The notes beneath the pieces were generated by a model. That model ran no database searches and was not told the origin of the DNA. It was given only the letters and a program-made list of their open reading frames with translations. Of a stretch of DNA of 64,000 nucleotides, positions 1 to 11,174 are shown one piece after another. Each line of letters begins with the position of its first letter. Position 1 is the stretch's first letter. The DNA is from Macrothele yani (taxonomy: Eukaryota; Arthropoda; Arachnida; Araneae; Macrothelidae): contig CM077016.1 of assembly GCA_039090855.1 (NCBI GenBank), positions 54,051,936 through 54,115,935 of the forward strand. The letters are read 5' to 3'. The position numbers and the translations under genes were made by a program.

Positions 1-2365
1 TCGAAGTGGGGTCCACTTGAGTAAATGAATGAAGATGGGGACAAAAGGTTTAGCGAATAATCGTAAATTCGTCGATTGTTTGGGGCATTTTCGAGAACAA
101 TTGCTCTCTGTGTGGTCCGTGCAGAAAAATAAGATTTCGCACTTAGCGTGAAAATAAGGAAGAAAGTTTAGTTGTCTGTGCGCTCTCCGATGTGAAAGGC
201 TGGATGCCTTGGATCTGCAAAAAATGAATTGGGGAAAAATGAAGCAGAAAACCTCCCCGCATTTGGTAAGAAATGGAGACAACTCGAGGCGGCTGATGGA
301 GATGCCAGATTGCCATAAAGACAGCGGAATGCCTAAATCCGCGTGATAAAGCTGCAATTTCTAGGCTGGAACGTAATGGAAATCAGCGACTGTTTGGCCT
401 AATGAAAGCCAAGTTACAGGGGAATTAAGAAGTCTGCGAGTGGACAGTGGTCATTCCAATGAGAAACGAAGCCAAGCAAAGTCGGGTTCGGATGCCAACC
501 ACTGCAGTGTGGAATCGTCACCCCCATTCATCCCCTACTGTGGAGGAAGTGAAGAGACGCGCTTGTCTTACGGGGCGAAGCGAGGCCCCATGTGTGCGTG
601 TGTGTGGTCACGTAAGCAGCGAAGCCACTACGTGTAAGTGCGACGGGATAAAAACATGGCGAAAGAAAAATATGAGCGTAAGCGCGGTGGCTTCGATACC
701 TAACAAATATACAGGTGAAATGTTGAGTTGCTGATATACGCTTAAGGTAAAAGCACGTCTGATTTCGCTCGGCCGAGAAAAATTAATCTCAGGGCTGGCG
801 GTCGCAACTCTATAAAAAAAATGGAAACAAAACCTGCGAGAGGCATGTTTGAACTGCGTACTCAGGCAGGGTAGATGGTTTGCTAACGGAAAGGAACTGA
901 CTGAATTGGGAATGAACGGTCAAAAAGGACGGAAGGTAGCGACGGACGGAATCTACTATAGCAGCAGCGGAAGTGAGGGCGTGCCACTCTCCAAGCAGTT
1001 GACGTTCACAATTATTTCTTCACGATAACAAAAATCATTTCCCAGGAACACAGAAAATCAATCTTGGAAACCGCAACAGCAGATGTGAGAGGGCCTATTT
1101 TGTTTAACGGCCACCTTCAAATCGTCACGAGAATAGATCAGTGTGCACTCTAATCATTGCAACAAAGTGCGGCGTGATATTACCATTTTTAAGTGTGTGC
1201 TTCATTTACATCAAGCGTCAAAGTGAAGTGTTGAATCATCGGTGCTGCCACATGGCGCAAGTGTCTGTGTGTGTGTGTTTCTTTTTTTGTCGTGTGATAT
1301 TATGTGATGCACACTGGATTTGCACAGCAAAGTCACGAAACTGTAAGTAGATGAATATTTCCTTTTTCTTTCTTCGCACATCTGCGAACTGGTGCCAACC
1401 CGACACCCAAAGCTGCATGGACATAGATGCAGTAATGCTGAGTGACTGAACCTCAGAGGAAATACCTGCACATACAGATTTCAATTTCTTACCGGGCCCA
1501 TTTCCTGATTATTTTTTTTACATGAATAAGGGAGAAGGTGTGGCCACAAATTCCGCTGGGCGGGACAGTTTCTTTTAACTTTGGTTCAGGGCCAAAGCGA
1601 GCGGGGAAGGGATTTGCATGTGCATGCTTATTAGATTTAGTTAATTAACTTTGGCAGTATTTCGCACCTATAATCGTATACCGCAAATTAACGTGCTTGT
1701 GTATTTTGTGTCGCGAGTATTTTTAATGTGATCGTTTGCATATAATTTTTTTCATTCTCTAAGCAATTGTATATGAATATCACCTGCAGCTCTATTTAGT
1801 GTGTAAACGAGTAGTATCTCTTGTTCAGATAGTCCGGTGGAGACTCAGTCGGCTGCGTCTTCCGACAGTAAAGTGTGACACCGTATGCTGCCCACATATG
1901 AGGGGCAATTGTCTATGCGCCTAGAGAGCGCCGTATCTGTTTAAATCTCGCAGAACGTTATTAAATCTTGTGTTGTGTATTTGAGTATCATGTGTTATTT
2001 GCGAAAGTGAGTGTTGTACTGGCTGGTTGGGGATTGAATGTACCGGAGTAAGATCCGGACCACTACACTCAGTCACGAATTGGTGATTGAGGGTGAACCT
2101 CATCACAACTCTGATCCCAAAGTATCATTTTTTTTTAGATTATTTTATTTTTTATTTGTTGTTGTTATTTTGTTCACAAGGTGGATTCACCCAAGCCTTA
2201 TGCTTTGGGTCATTCTTCAACTTTTCATTTTTTATGTTCTGGTGTGAATCTTTGAGTGCAGCAGTGCACCTGAGATTCTCACCTGGTGCCGCGGCCAACT
2301 AAATTGTACTTCAGGTCTCAAGCACCGTTACCGGCAGACTCGGCAGGAACACTGCTAGTGCCGTG
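1..2365. other. Unassigned flank without a supported gene
   Basis: Only short open frames (under 100 codons) occur and none shows a recognisable motif. A small GT-rich run lies near 1,262-1,280. The frame at 447-734 is mildly GC-rich but has no domain that I recognise. The stretch could be intron, intergenic DNA or old repeat; nothing visible decides between them. Confidence 0.5.
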
Positions 2366-2367
2366 TA

Positions 2368-3583
2368 ACACTACCAACAAGTAATTGGACACGCCTGCAA
2401 TCGACGATATCTGCGGTCCTGCTACACGTCACGGCCGCCGCCGTTAAATATCGTGTGGGAAACAACAACGCAACCAGTCGCATGCAAGATGCCTCGCAGT
2501 TCGAAGCTCTCTGATTTCGAGAAAGGTGTAATCGTCGGGTATCACAGAAATGGCCGATCCATACGTGACATATCCAGCAAGTTGAAGTACCCAAAATCGA
2601 CAGTGGCCTACTTGATTGGCAAGTGGAAGATGAGAGGTGACTGTCGGAATGTGCCCCGACCCGGCAGACCCACAAAACTGCGAGTTAGAGACCGACGGGT
2701 GCTGGCCAGAGAAATTCGGAATAACCGCACCAAATCGATGGCCCACATCCGTGAAGAGTTTCAACAGGCATCCGGGAGTGTTCTTTTGATGAATATCATC
2801 CGTAAGGAAGCCCATGTGCTCGGTTATCATGGACGTGCTGCCGCCCACAAGCTTTTCATCACCAAGTCCAGTAACGCTGCTCGGCTAACGTGGTGCAAAG
2901 AACGTTGACAGTGAACCGTTGAACAGTGGAAACAGGTTCTCTGGAGCGACGAATCAAGGTTCACCCTCTACCGTTTGGATGGCAGTGTCTGGGTTTGGCG
3001 TCTGCTTGGAGAACGTCTCCTGCCGGATAGTATTGTGCCAACTGTGAAGTTCGGCGACGGTGGAATTATGCTATGGGGGTATTTCTCCTGGTATGGCATG
3101 GGACCCTTGGTCGCAATTCCTGGTATACTCAACGCCGAGACCTACTGCACCATTTTGGATGACCATGCGCTTCCTATGTTGTGGCAGTGTTACGGGGTGG
3201 ACCCATGTTACTTTCAGGGTGACATTGCCACCTGTCATGTTGCGAGGTCCACCATGGTTTGGTATGGTGACAATGGGGTTAATCGAATGGACTGGCCTGC
3301 GCAGAGACCGGATCTTAACCCCATCGAGCACCTCTGGGACGAGTTGGAGCGTCGACTTATGGGGTGCCCCCACCGTCCGAAATCGGTGAAGGAACTGACC
3401 TGTCTTCTCCAAGCCGAGTGGAAGAAGATATTGCTAGCCGTCGTACAACGCGTGGTTGAGAGTATGCCCCGGAGGTTCGCAGCTGTAATCGCCGCTCGTG
3501 GAGGCTCCACCAACTATTGAAGGTGAATAAATTTCGTTTTCCTTTGCTATCACAGGTGTCCAATTACTTGTTGGTAGAGAGTG
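2368..3583 (+). mobile_element. Tc1-like transposon, full length (Tc1-1)
   Basis: Inverted ends face each other at 2,371-2,392 and 3,556-3,577 (core CAACAAGTAATTGGACAC, 22 of 22 bases match). TA dinucleotides at 2,366-2,367 and 3,584-3,585 fit the TA target duplication of Tc1/mariner elements. The 1.2-kb length is typical. One transposase gene fills the interior. The outermost few bases of the two ends differ slightly, so the exact termini are uncertain by 2-3 bases. Confidence 0.93.
2489..3520 (+). pseudogene. Tc1-like transposase with two stop codons
   Basis: This would encode a cut-and-paste DDE transposase of about 343 residues, the usual Tc1 length. The start at 2,489 gives MPRSSKLSDFEKG, the normal beginning of the family. 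An N-terminal paired-type helix-turn-helix region and a GRP-like linker (PRPGRPTKL) precede the catalytic domain. The first catalytic Asp is in SDES (codon 2,948), the second in QGDIATCH (3,221), and the Glu in NPIEHLW (3,326). The second and third are 34 residues apart, so it is DD34E. Two in-frame TGA codons at 2,906 and 2,912 break it just before the first Asp; otherwise the frame is open to 3,520. The usual Asn after the second Asp is Ile here, so the active site is also altered. Confidence 0.93.
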
Positions 3584-3585
3584 TA

Positions 3586-4439
3586 TATGACTTTCAATTT
3601 GAAATCCGAAATATGTAATGTCAACTATGAAAACACCGAATAAATATATCATGCGTGTTCGTCTAATTTTGTTGACGTCTAAAATTGTTGCGGTGGAATG
3701 TGTTCTGAATGCTGAACAGTTATAGTGGAATGTGTTCTGAATGTTGAACAGTTTGGGAGGGAAGGGGTACAAAAGGGGCGGCTCAGGAGAAAGCCAGTGG
3801 GACTAGTGCCCATTATAGCCCTTTCGTTGCTTTGCAGTCAGTTAAATATCTTTAAAGCACTGAACCAGGGCCGTCTATAGAAAACACAAGGCCATGGCAT
3901 CAGTGAGATCAGTCCCCTCTTTTAGTGACGTCTCGCGGAAACCCAGGCTTCCGATTGGTTTCCAACGCTGTCGTGTATGACGTCAAACACGACACCGACA
4001 TACCAGACCATGTAAAATGAGAGTGACTTCACCAACTGAGGGAACTCATCTCTCTATGTTATGGCCTTGTGCTTTCTAGACGACCTGAGCTGAACACAGA
4101 GTGTGGAATTTGAAGTCCCTGGAATATAAGTCATTGAGTCATTGCCAAATACCCTGGTCACAGGAAGTTAGGAATATTGTGTGAAACGAACATCATGCGT
4201 ATTCGTCTAAGTTTGTACCTGATTCATCTACCATGCATTGAAATAACATCAGTGAGGCTACGCAACACTACAGAGTGCGTTCAGAAAAACAATTTACCGT
4301 GCAATTTCTGCACACAACAAATTGGCACTTCAGTTAAGACAATGACAAATTCGGAAAATGTCCGTATCTCGGTATTTCAGTGCCCGGTAACATAACCTCT
4401 GTGTCGAAGAACGTCTTGACACGGACGAGGCACGCTTGT
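3586..4439. other. Non-coding stretch with a 32-bp tandem duplication
   Basis: No coding region is recognised. A 32-bp unit starting GTGGAATGTGTTCTGAATG is repeated at 3,693 and 3,725 with one or two differences. A motif containing ATCATGCGTRTTCGTCTAA occurs near 3,650 and again near 4,192, which suggests a degraded dispersed repeat. A palindromic TGACGTCA lies at 3,978-3,985. Confidence 0.5.
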
Positions 4440-5417
4440 AGTGGCATTATTTATGTGTGTCTGGGACAGCTCGTCTCGTATTACAGGCGAAACTGTTACG
4501 GAGTTTTGCCAGTGCATTGGGTTATGGGACTTGGGTAACTAGGTGTCACTCTACAGCGTCCCAAATGTTCACATTAGGGTTAAAATCAGTTGACCTCGGA
4601 AGCGTCTGTCACGATGCAAACCCTTGTGTTTCCAAATCCTGATACACGCTCCAGCCACAGTGACTGGGTGCATTGTCATAGAGAAAACGGAATTACAAGC
4701 CTAATAGCAGCGTGAAATAGTGTCCCAATGCGAACTATGATCTTGTTTAGGAGCTCTGAGGCACGCATGTTGCCTTGAAAAACATACAAGGATGTTCGGT
4801 CATTAAATCACTCCTGCACTGACCAGAACTGATTGCGACTGGTACGTATGGACGGAATACGCATATTGTGGTTGCATTAGTGTGCCGGATCTCATTCACA
4901 CGTGTCCTTGGCGAAAATCGAGATAAACGGCGAAACGGGATTCGCCTGTGAAAAGTAAAAGGTGCCACTCTGTATTCCATGACATGTACAGTTGGACCAG
5001 GTACATCTTTAACGACGGTGAACTAATGTCAATGATACACATCTCAGCGGCCATCTTACTCTGGGTCCCTAATCGTGAAGACGGTTTCGTATAGTTTTCT
5101 ATCATCGGAAGCCAAATCCGGGAATTACTTCTGGCAGCTTCTGGTGCTCGATGACGCCAGAAGCTTCCGGTGATACTAGGCCTTCTCCGAGCTCTTACTG
5201 TCACGTGGCGATTTTGCCTCCTGGTGGTTGTTCTCGGGCTACCACTCCTGAGTCAATCTGCAACATTTCCATGCCGTAGAAATCTTGTGTGTAGCCGACT
5301 TACTACGCATTACGAAACTCCTGAAGCAGCAGCTACAACGATCAGCAGTACACCTAGCTGTAACATGCTAACATCCCTATTTCTCTTATCCATGGTTAAA
5401 CGCCATCTGGAAGCCAT
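4440..5417 (-). pseudogene. Heavily decayed Tc1-like transposase (Tc1-2)
   Basis: Reading the minus strand in shifting frames gives a recognisable Tc1 order. The N-terminal part is near 5,417-5,180, with a helix-turn-helix-like section and SGSPRTTTRRQNRH. It is followed by TGESRFAVY near 4,930-4,950 (usually TDESRF), then YDNAPSH near 4,660-4,680, then STDFNPNVNIWDAVE near 4,545-4,590. The spacing from the Asp of DNAPSH to the position normally held by Glu is 34 residues, but that position is Val here. There are several stops and frameshifts. No terminal repeats could be paired. It is clearly much older than its neighbours. Confidence 0.8.
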
Positions 5418-5880
5418 TTCAGGCTAATCCCACATTCAAGGTAATATATTTATCAAACTTCTAGACCGAGCTGTGAAACGCCCCTTTTTCCACTTCACGC
5501 AGGGGTTCGCACCCCACCTGCTGTGTTATTCCGAAGCTAAATTGCATACGCCGTAGCTACCCACGCTGATAACCGACCTCCAGTAGTCAGTAAGTTCGCA
5601 TATCACCACGTTTTACCTTGGAAACACATATCATCATCATTGTCAACCATTATCAATCCACTGCTGGACGAAGGTCTCCCCAAGTTTCCTCCACAACGAT
5701 CTGTCTTGTGCCAGTCTCCCCCATGTCACTCCAGCATACTTTCGAATTTCATCCACCCATCTCCCATTCTTCTTCGTGGTCTTTTCCTGTCCCTTGGAAT
5801 CCAATCTAAAATTTTGACTGTCCATCGACTGTCTGTCTTTCTGGCAGTATGTCCAGCCCATTGCCATTTCAGGGATTTTA
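5414..5880. repeat. Duplicated 0.47-kb block, first copy
   Basis: This block recurs at 5,950-6,414 in the same orientation, offset by about 536 bases with a few percent difference. Both copies hold the same junction between a non-coding segment and the ATC-rich tail of an RTE retrotransposon. The copying therefore happened after that insertion, or the two were kept alike by gene conversion. Confidence 0.85.
5632..5880 (-). pseudogene. RTE-type reverse transcriptase, C-terminal scrap (first copy)
   Basis: The minus strand encodes the last part of an RTE-type endonuclease/reverse transcriptase. Seen are KNGRWVDEIRKYAGVTWGRL and AQDRSLWRKLGETFVQQWID, ending at a TGA followed directly by the short ATC-repeat tail near 5,628-5,640. 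Only about 80 residues remain. It is the duplicate of the 3' end of the longer fragment at 6,165-7,410. Confidence 0.85.
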
Positions 5881-5921
5881 GTCTGATGAATATATTACCT
5901 TGAATGTAACCTTAGTTTGAT

Positions 5922-5987
5922 GAATATATTACCTTGAACGTGGGATTAGCCATTTCAGGCTAATCCCACATTCAAGGTAATATATTC
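5922..5987. repeat. Near-perfect 30-bp palindrome with 6-base loop
   Basis: Arms 5,922-5,951 and 5,958-5,987 are reverse complements over 30 bases with a single G:T-type difference. The loop is ATTTCA. It sits exactly between the two copies of the 0.47-kb block. A third partial copy of the arm (AATATATTACCTTGAATG) lies just upstream near 5,889. As RNA or single-stranded DNA it would fold into a long hairpin. Confidence 0.9.
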
Positions 5988-6414
5988 CTCAAACTTCTAG
6001 ACCAAGCTGTGAAACGCCCCTTTTTCCACTTCACGCAGGGGTTCGCACGCCACGTGCTGTGTTATTGCGAAGCTAAATTGCATACGCCGTAGCTACCCAC
6101 GCTAATAACCGACCTCCAGTAGTCAGTAAATTCGCATATCACCACGTTTTACCTTGGAAACAGATATCATCATCATCATCATCATTGTCAACCATTATCA
6201 ATCCAGTGCTGGACGAAGGTCTCCCCAAGTTTCCTCCACAACAATCTGTCTTGTGCCAGTCTCCCCCATGTCACTCCAGCATACTTTCGAATTTCATCCA
6301 CCCATCTCCTATGTGGTGTTCTTCTGGATCTTTTCCTGTCCCTTGGAATTTTGACTGTCCATCGATGGTCTGTCCTTCTGGCAGTATGTCCAGCCCATTG
6401 CCATTTTAGGGATT
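5950..6414. repeat. Duplicated 0.47-kb block, second copy
   Basis: This is the second copy of the block at 5,414-5,880. It carries a longer ATC run (about 6,165-6,186) and continues without a break into a longer RTE fragment, so this copy looks like the source. Confidence 0.85.
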
Positions 6415-7410
6415 TAACTTTGATCATGATGTCTTCCCCTCTTGTCATTTTTCGGATCCACGAGTTCTTCTTCTTATCTCTCCTGGTTACACCAAGCATG
6501 CACCTCTCAGTACTTCTTTGACTTGTCTGCAGCCTTTGTATGTCTCTTTTAGTTAAGGTTCACGCCTCTGAACCATACGTAAGCACTGGAAGGATGCATT
6601 GATCAAACACTTTTCTTTTAAGACATAATGGCATATTGCTCTTGAAAATTATGCTGTTTCTTCTAAAAGCTCTCCAGGCAAGTTTTTCTTCATCAATGTG
6701 ACCCTCACTTGATATCTGCTGTCCAAGATAACGGACGTGTCTGTTATCTCCAACTTTTCTCCATCAATTGATAAATCTTCATTTCTTGATAAAGCATTGA
6801 ACATCACTTTTGTCTTCTGAAAGTTCATTTTTAATCCCACTTCTTTACTCTTGTCAGCACGTTCCTGGATCATACTCTGCAGCTCTGATGGGGTAGTTGC
6901 AAAAATGACTATGTCATCAGCAAAACGAAGGTATGTTAGATAATCTCCATTAATCTTTATCCCTTTGTTTTCCCAGTTCAGTGATTGAAAGACATTTTCC
7001 AATGTGGCATTAAAGAGCTTGGAGATATGGTGTCACCTTGTTTCACTCCCATTCCAATTTTTATGTTTGTTGTATTTTCAAACAGCCGAATCTTAGCACT
7101 TGCATTTTCATAGATGTTATTAATAATATTAATGTATGCATCTTCAATACCGCAGGATTTCAGAGCCATTGTAACTGCTGATGGTTTAACCGAATCAAAG
7201 GCTTTTTCATAATCGATAAAAGCCATGCACAATGGAAGTTCATATTCCCTCGCTCTTTCAATTTGTTCTCTCAGTACGTGGATATGATCTATTGTGCTGT
7301 AGCCACTCCTGAATCCAGTTTGTTCTCTCGGTTAAGCCATGTCCAGTGTTACCTTCAAACGGTGTGAAAGAACTTTAGTGAAGATTTTATAAACCACTCA
7401 TAGGAGGCTG
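6165..7410 (-). mobile_element. 5'-truncated RTE-type non-LTR retrotransposon
   Basis: About 1.2 kb of the 3' part of an RTE-clade element lies on the minus strand. The 3' end is a trinucleotide run (ATC on the plus strand, 6,165-6,186) immediately after the stop codon, a typical RTE tail. The 5' side is lost at about 7,410, next to an AT microsatellite. No target-site duplication could be fixed because the flank is duplicated. Confidence 0.88.
6188..7400 (-). pseudogene. RTE reverse transcriptase, broken
   Basis: This copies element RNA into DNA at a nicked chromosomal site (target-primed reverse transcription). From the 5' side: PREQTGFRSGYST near 7,270-7,330, AFIDYEKAFDSV near 7,190-7,225 (finger/palm motif), then GMGVKQGDTISP near 7,020-7,060. 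The catalytic box follows as RFADDIVIF near 6,900-6,925 (FADD in place of the common YADD). The C-terminal tail has WAGHTARRTDHRW and ends at a stop at 6,188-6,190. There are frame changes near 7,005, 6,650 and 6,500, and the endonuclease domain is missing. It cannot be active as it stands. Confidence 0.88.

Positions 7411-7415
<5 letters not shown>

Positions 7416-7445
<30 letters not shown>
7416..7445. repeat. (AT)15 microsatellite
   Basis: Thirty bases of perfect AT repeat mark the boundary between the truncated RTE fragment and the diverged satellite unit that follows. Confidence 0.95.
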
Positions 7446-7449
<4 letters not shown>

Positions 7450-8302
7450 CGAGGAACAGGTCACGCAACCAGAGGAGTGTGCGTGGGATATTAGAATTGA
7501 TTTCTGAAGTTACGAAGAAAGGGCTCAAGAACTAACTTATTTTCATTAGCGAAATAACATTGCTGTAGAACTTTGACTGTTATTAATTGCTATTGCCATA
7601 TATTACCTTTTTCTGTTATTCAGTTCAGTTCAACATTATTATTCAGTTCAGTTCAATATGCGATTTTGAAGAATCTTCATTTAGACTAAATATTCTTTCA
7701 TTAATTCAGTGAAGGATAACCTACGTAACTCAGCTTACCTGAAAAAAAAACCCCAAGATAGCTGATCAAAGAGTCCTTCAGTTATTATTCCAAGGAATGA
7801 GTATAAAATGATTTCTATCTGAGCGTTTTATCATGAACATTTCGAGAAATGGAAAATACTATGTTGGAAAAAAATATATAAATACCATATTGAAATCTGG
7901 AACACCGAGTTAAGGCGAAAATTTGAGAATTAGCCGTTGAAACCTGAGCAGATTTAAAACTTTGAAGGCACTTTTTAGGTAAGGCGGGTTGAACATTTTT
8001 TGAGTGCTCAAATTCTTGGTTGGTCAATGATTACTGTATTTACTATTCTGTCATTTTAATCTTCAGCACGGTATTCCTCCCCATCTTAGGTAGTTTCCAG
8101 CTTTACGTCTTCAGCAAAACCTTATGGAGAGGTGGACCTGAGATATATTTGTTTAAGCTTTTAAAATAGAGAAATATATATATCATCAAATGACCGAATA
8201 TAAAGCGAAAAATGACCGTTTTGACTCATTCATTTGAGGATTTGTATCACTCATGGAACAAATGGTTTTTGTCATTTTTTTGTCTGGTTACAGGTTAACT
8301 TA
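7450..8302 (-). repeat. Diverged partial unit of the 1.6-kb satellite
   Basis: The sequence matches, in minus orientation, about half of the satellite unit repeated at 25-34.7 kb, for example GAGTATAAAATGATTTCTAT and TGACCGAATATAAAGCG. It is more diverged than the array units and ends abruptly at 8,302, inside TTAACTTA, where a Tc1-A transposon fragment begins. The 70-residue open frame at 7,815-8,027 recurs in many units and does not look like a gene. Confidence 0.85.
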
Positions 8303-9002
8303 AACGACACTGTCTTCTCCGACGAATCCCGTTTCTGCCTGCAACACAACGATGGTCGGATCCGCGTGTGGCGGCACCGCGGCGAGAGACTGTATGACGC
8401 CTGCATTACGCATCGCCATACCGGTCCGTCGCCTGGCATTATGGTTTGGGGTGCAATTGGATATGACACTTGCCCCCCTCTGGTACGCATCGCCGGTAAA
8501 TTCAGCAGCCACCGCTACATCTCTGACGTTTTGGAGTCTGTAGTCCTCCCTTACTTGCAGGACCTGCCAGTGGCCACGTTTCAACAGGACAATGCGCGCT
8601 CGCACGTTACACGCATCGTGCAACAATTCTTCACGGCCCACCAGGTGTCACTGCTGCCGTGGCCCTCGTATTCTCCTGACATGTCGCTGATCGGCAGCCG
8701 AGTGGCCCAGCAAGCGCCACTCGCGGCTACGCCTGATGAACTGTGGCAACGTGTGGAAGCAGCCTGGACCGACATACCCCAAGCCCACATCCAAAGCCTC
8801 TTTCGTTCGATTCCGCGGCGTGTAGCGGCCGTTATTGCCAGCCATGGGGGCCACACGAACTATTGATGTCTGCGTGTTCCGCAAGTCGCACGGGCCTGTA
8901 AGCTCAATCGTTTCATCTTTGCATCTGTTGTTATGTGTCCAGTAAATCTGGCTTTGCTATCTCGTGTCCTTCTTGGTGTTGCATTTTGGGTGGCCAGCAG
9001 TG
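8303..9002 (+). mobile_element. Tc1-A transposon, 5'-truncated copy
   Basis: This copy keeps the last half of the transposase, the 3' flank and the 3' terminal repeat (…GGCCAGCAGTG, ending at 9,002 with TA). It starts in mid-gene at the satellite junction. A longer copy lies inverted at 37,808-39,172, and a solo end at 18,971-19,046. Confidence 0.92.
8304..8866 (+). pseudogene. Tc1-A transposase, catalytic half only
   Basis: The frame is open from the junction to the stop at 8,866. FSDESRF carries the first Asp (codon 8,321) and QQDNARSH the second (8,588). In the third motif the normal PDMS-PIEHVWD-LIG stretch reads PDMSLIG. Seven residues (21 bases, in frame) that hold the catalytic Glu are missing, judged against the family consensus that I know. 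The inverted copy at 37,944-38,963 has the same gap. The frame ends HTNY. It lacks all of the DNA-binding half. Confidence 0.9.
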
Positions 9003-9298
9003 TATTTATCATTTTTAGCTGTTACATGAAATATTATTACAATTAATACAATTATTTACATATCAATATAGTAATACTGAAACAGCACGGAGAATCAAGG
9101 AAAAGGTTTATATAGCGACCTGACTTAGCCTTGAAACCCCGAAGTTATTGCCAAATAGTCAAATGAGCCCAACGCTTGACATGAAAAGAAAACGGAATTA
9201 TCACGATGAAACAGGCAATGCTCGTTTTACAACATTCACCCACCCTTTTCGGGCTTGCTGTTTACACCCATCCCTTTTTTTTTTAAACTATAACATTA
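9003..9298. other. Inverted-arm flank, no gene seen
   Basis: This AT-rich sequence is mirrored at about 37,520-37,807. It holds no coding region that I can support. Confidence 0.6.
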
Positions 9299-9914
9299 TT
9301 AGTGTGCAAGTAAGTAGCTTTTTAGTTTCTTCTTCAATAAATTATAATTGTTAGTTATATTTATTTCAGAAGTTAAATGATTCCAATACTGTGGGCCCTG
9401 ATAGTTTATGCTTTGCTTAACCAATCCAGTTTTTGGCTTACGTGTTTTAATAAGAGAGGTTTTTTTTCTGGTATCGTATTTATGTGTAACACTATGTATA
9501 TCAATTATTTCACAATTGATATTATTCTTTTTTATACATATTTAATCCAAGGTTATAGTTAATTGTTTAATATTTAATACACAATATTTATTGGGATTAA
9601 CGTGCGTATGAATGTGAAGATCAGCTTGACATGCCATGTTAGTGTTAGTATTTCATTTAAGATCCATTAGTCTGATATATTTGTTTTGTAGAACTTGTAG
9701 TTTTTTTAATATTTGATTTTGTTGTTTGTCCCCACGATGAAAGACAATAAATTAAATGCGTTTGATCTAATGTATAATATAATAGAATTAAAATTTTAAT
9801 AGAAAGGTTAGATAATATGTGACTAACAATTCCAATATTTCTAGAAACTTTATTGCAGATTAGATCAACATGTTTATTCCATTTTAAATCATTCTGTAAG
9901 TACACTTACATTAC
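9299..9914 (-). pseudogene. Non-LTR retrotransposon RT C-terminus (left arm)
   Basis: The minus strand gives YLQNDLKWNKHVDLICNKVS, then LLYYTLDQTHLIYCLSSWG, typical of the post-catalytic region of CR1/jockey/L2-like reverse transcriptases. After a decayed stretch it ends in SYLLAH and a stop at 9,299. The mirror copy at 36,411-37,517 shows the end more clearly (YQGPHYWNHLPSEI). The catalytic core and endonuclease are absent. The clade cannot be fixed from this tail. This arm has no RTE insertion where the right arm has one. Confidence 0.75.
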
Positions 9915-11174
9915 ATTAATTTAAAAAGATTACAATATATTCATAATATTTCAAGATGGCGGCCGTTTTTTGAAAAAAATGATCACCGGTCAGACCATAT
10001 GACCAATTTCTATACCATCACTGAGGGGTGGCGAACGCATCGGAAAAAAACAAACAAATTTTCTGCACTTCAATATTCCTATACAGATTCCCTTAGCTTC
10101 CCCATTAGTCTCTTGTAAGACAAGTATTTGGTGGACGGCATGGTCGTTCAGCGGAATTGTTTCCGCCGTGTCCTAGTTGCAGAGTGGAGAGGGAGCATTG
10201 CAACCATTACCACTGGTAAACAATACAAGCACACAATTATTGTTGAAATCTAATTTCAAATCATTGTTGCGCAACAATTGACTTTGTGTTCCAGTTTAGT
10301 ATATAAATGGGCTGCTCAATGATTTTTGCTTTGAAGCATCTTCATCATTGTTATTAGTTTGCTGAAGGTGTGCTTTTGAGGCAAGGGGGAATACACCGTG
10401 CAACAACACATGACATTATTTATTATCGTTTCAGGGGAAGGACACGAAACAACGTTAGTCTCTGTCATGTAACACATTCGAGAGATTATAAAATAAGCTA
10501 TCACCAGTCTGGTCAGCTTATTTTATAGCCTCTCGACTTCCCACTCTGGATCAAAAATTTTATAACCGCCTTTTTCATAACCTCTCGATCAGCCAGTCTT
10601 ACAAAACATAAAAATTGTTTATGCTTTTACGGGTTCCAAATAATATACGCTAGTTCCAATACCGATATTATGCCAGTTACAGATATTCTCAGGGTAATTT
10701 ATCTCGGGTGTACTTCAAGATCTCACCCAAGCATGTCACCCGAAGTGAGAACAAAATCTTACATGAGTTCGTAACAATTAAACGGTTATTCGCTGGTCAA
10801 GAAATTTATAGTTAATATCGTAGAAAGTAGTTTTTATAAAGCATGTGACCTCGTTCTTGCATGTTCCCTAATAGTTACAAACTGGTCCTTTCACTTTCGG
10901 TAGGAACGGAACTTGTAGAACACGCCCCCACACACAATCTTAATGCTTCAAAATGTGTTGCTGAGCTAACCATTCAATTTTAATATGAGGACGAGGTAAC
11001 GCACCGTAGATTTAAATCTTAGAAATACGAGCAAAGACCGCATTGCACTAAACTGTAGGCATGATAATGATATTCTTCTTCAAAAAATAATAACTTTAAG
11101 TAGGTCAGTTACACTTCTACACGCAAATTTGGTGAATCTTCAAAGCGAGAAGAATGCGTCAGGAATTTCAGCTG
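9915..11174. other. Left-arm non-coding flank, mirrored in right arm
   Basis: This stretch is repeated in reverse at about 34,736-36,410 with modest divergence. It includes GCGGCCGTTTTTTGAAAAAA near 9,960, several repeats of a CCTCTCGA motif near 10,470-10,600, and the 57-bp palindrome annotated separately. The 62-codon frame at 10,316-10,504 is conserved in both arms but has no start context or domain, so it is not called as a gene. Confidence 0.6.
10479..10535. repeat. 57-bp palindrome (left-arm copy)
   Basis: CGAGAGATTATAAAATAAGCT at 10,479-10,499 faces AGCTTATTTTATAGCCTCTCG at 10,515-10,535 with two differences and a 15-base loop. The same palindrome is found in the right arm at 35,788-35,844. 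Confidence 0.88.

Noticed and set aside
440..734. Two overlapping frames as a possible exon
   Set aside because: No motif, no splice context that I could support and no homologue recognised; reading in two frames equally well argues against coding.
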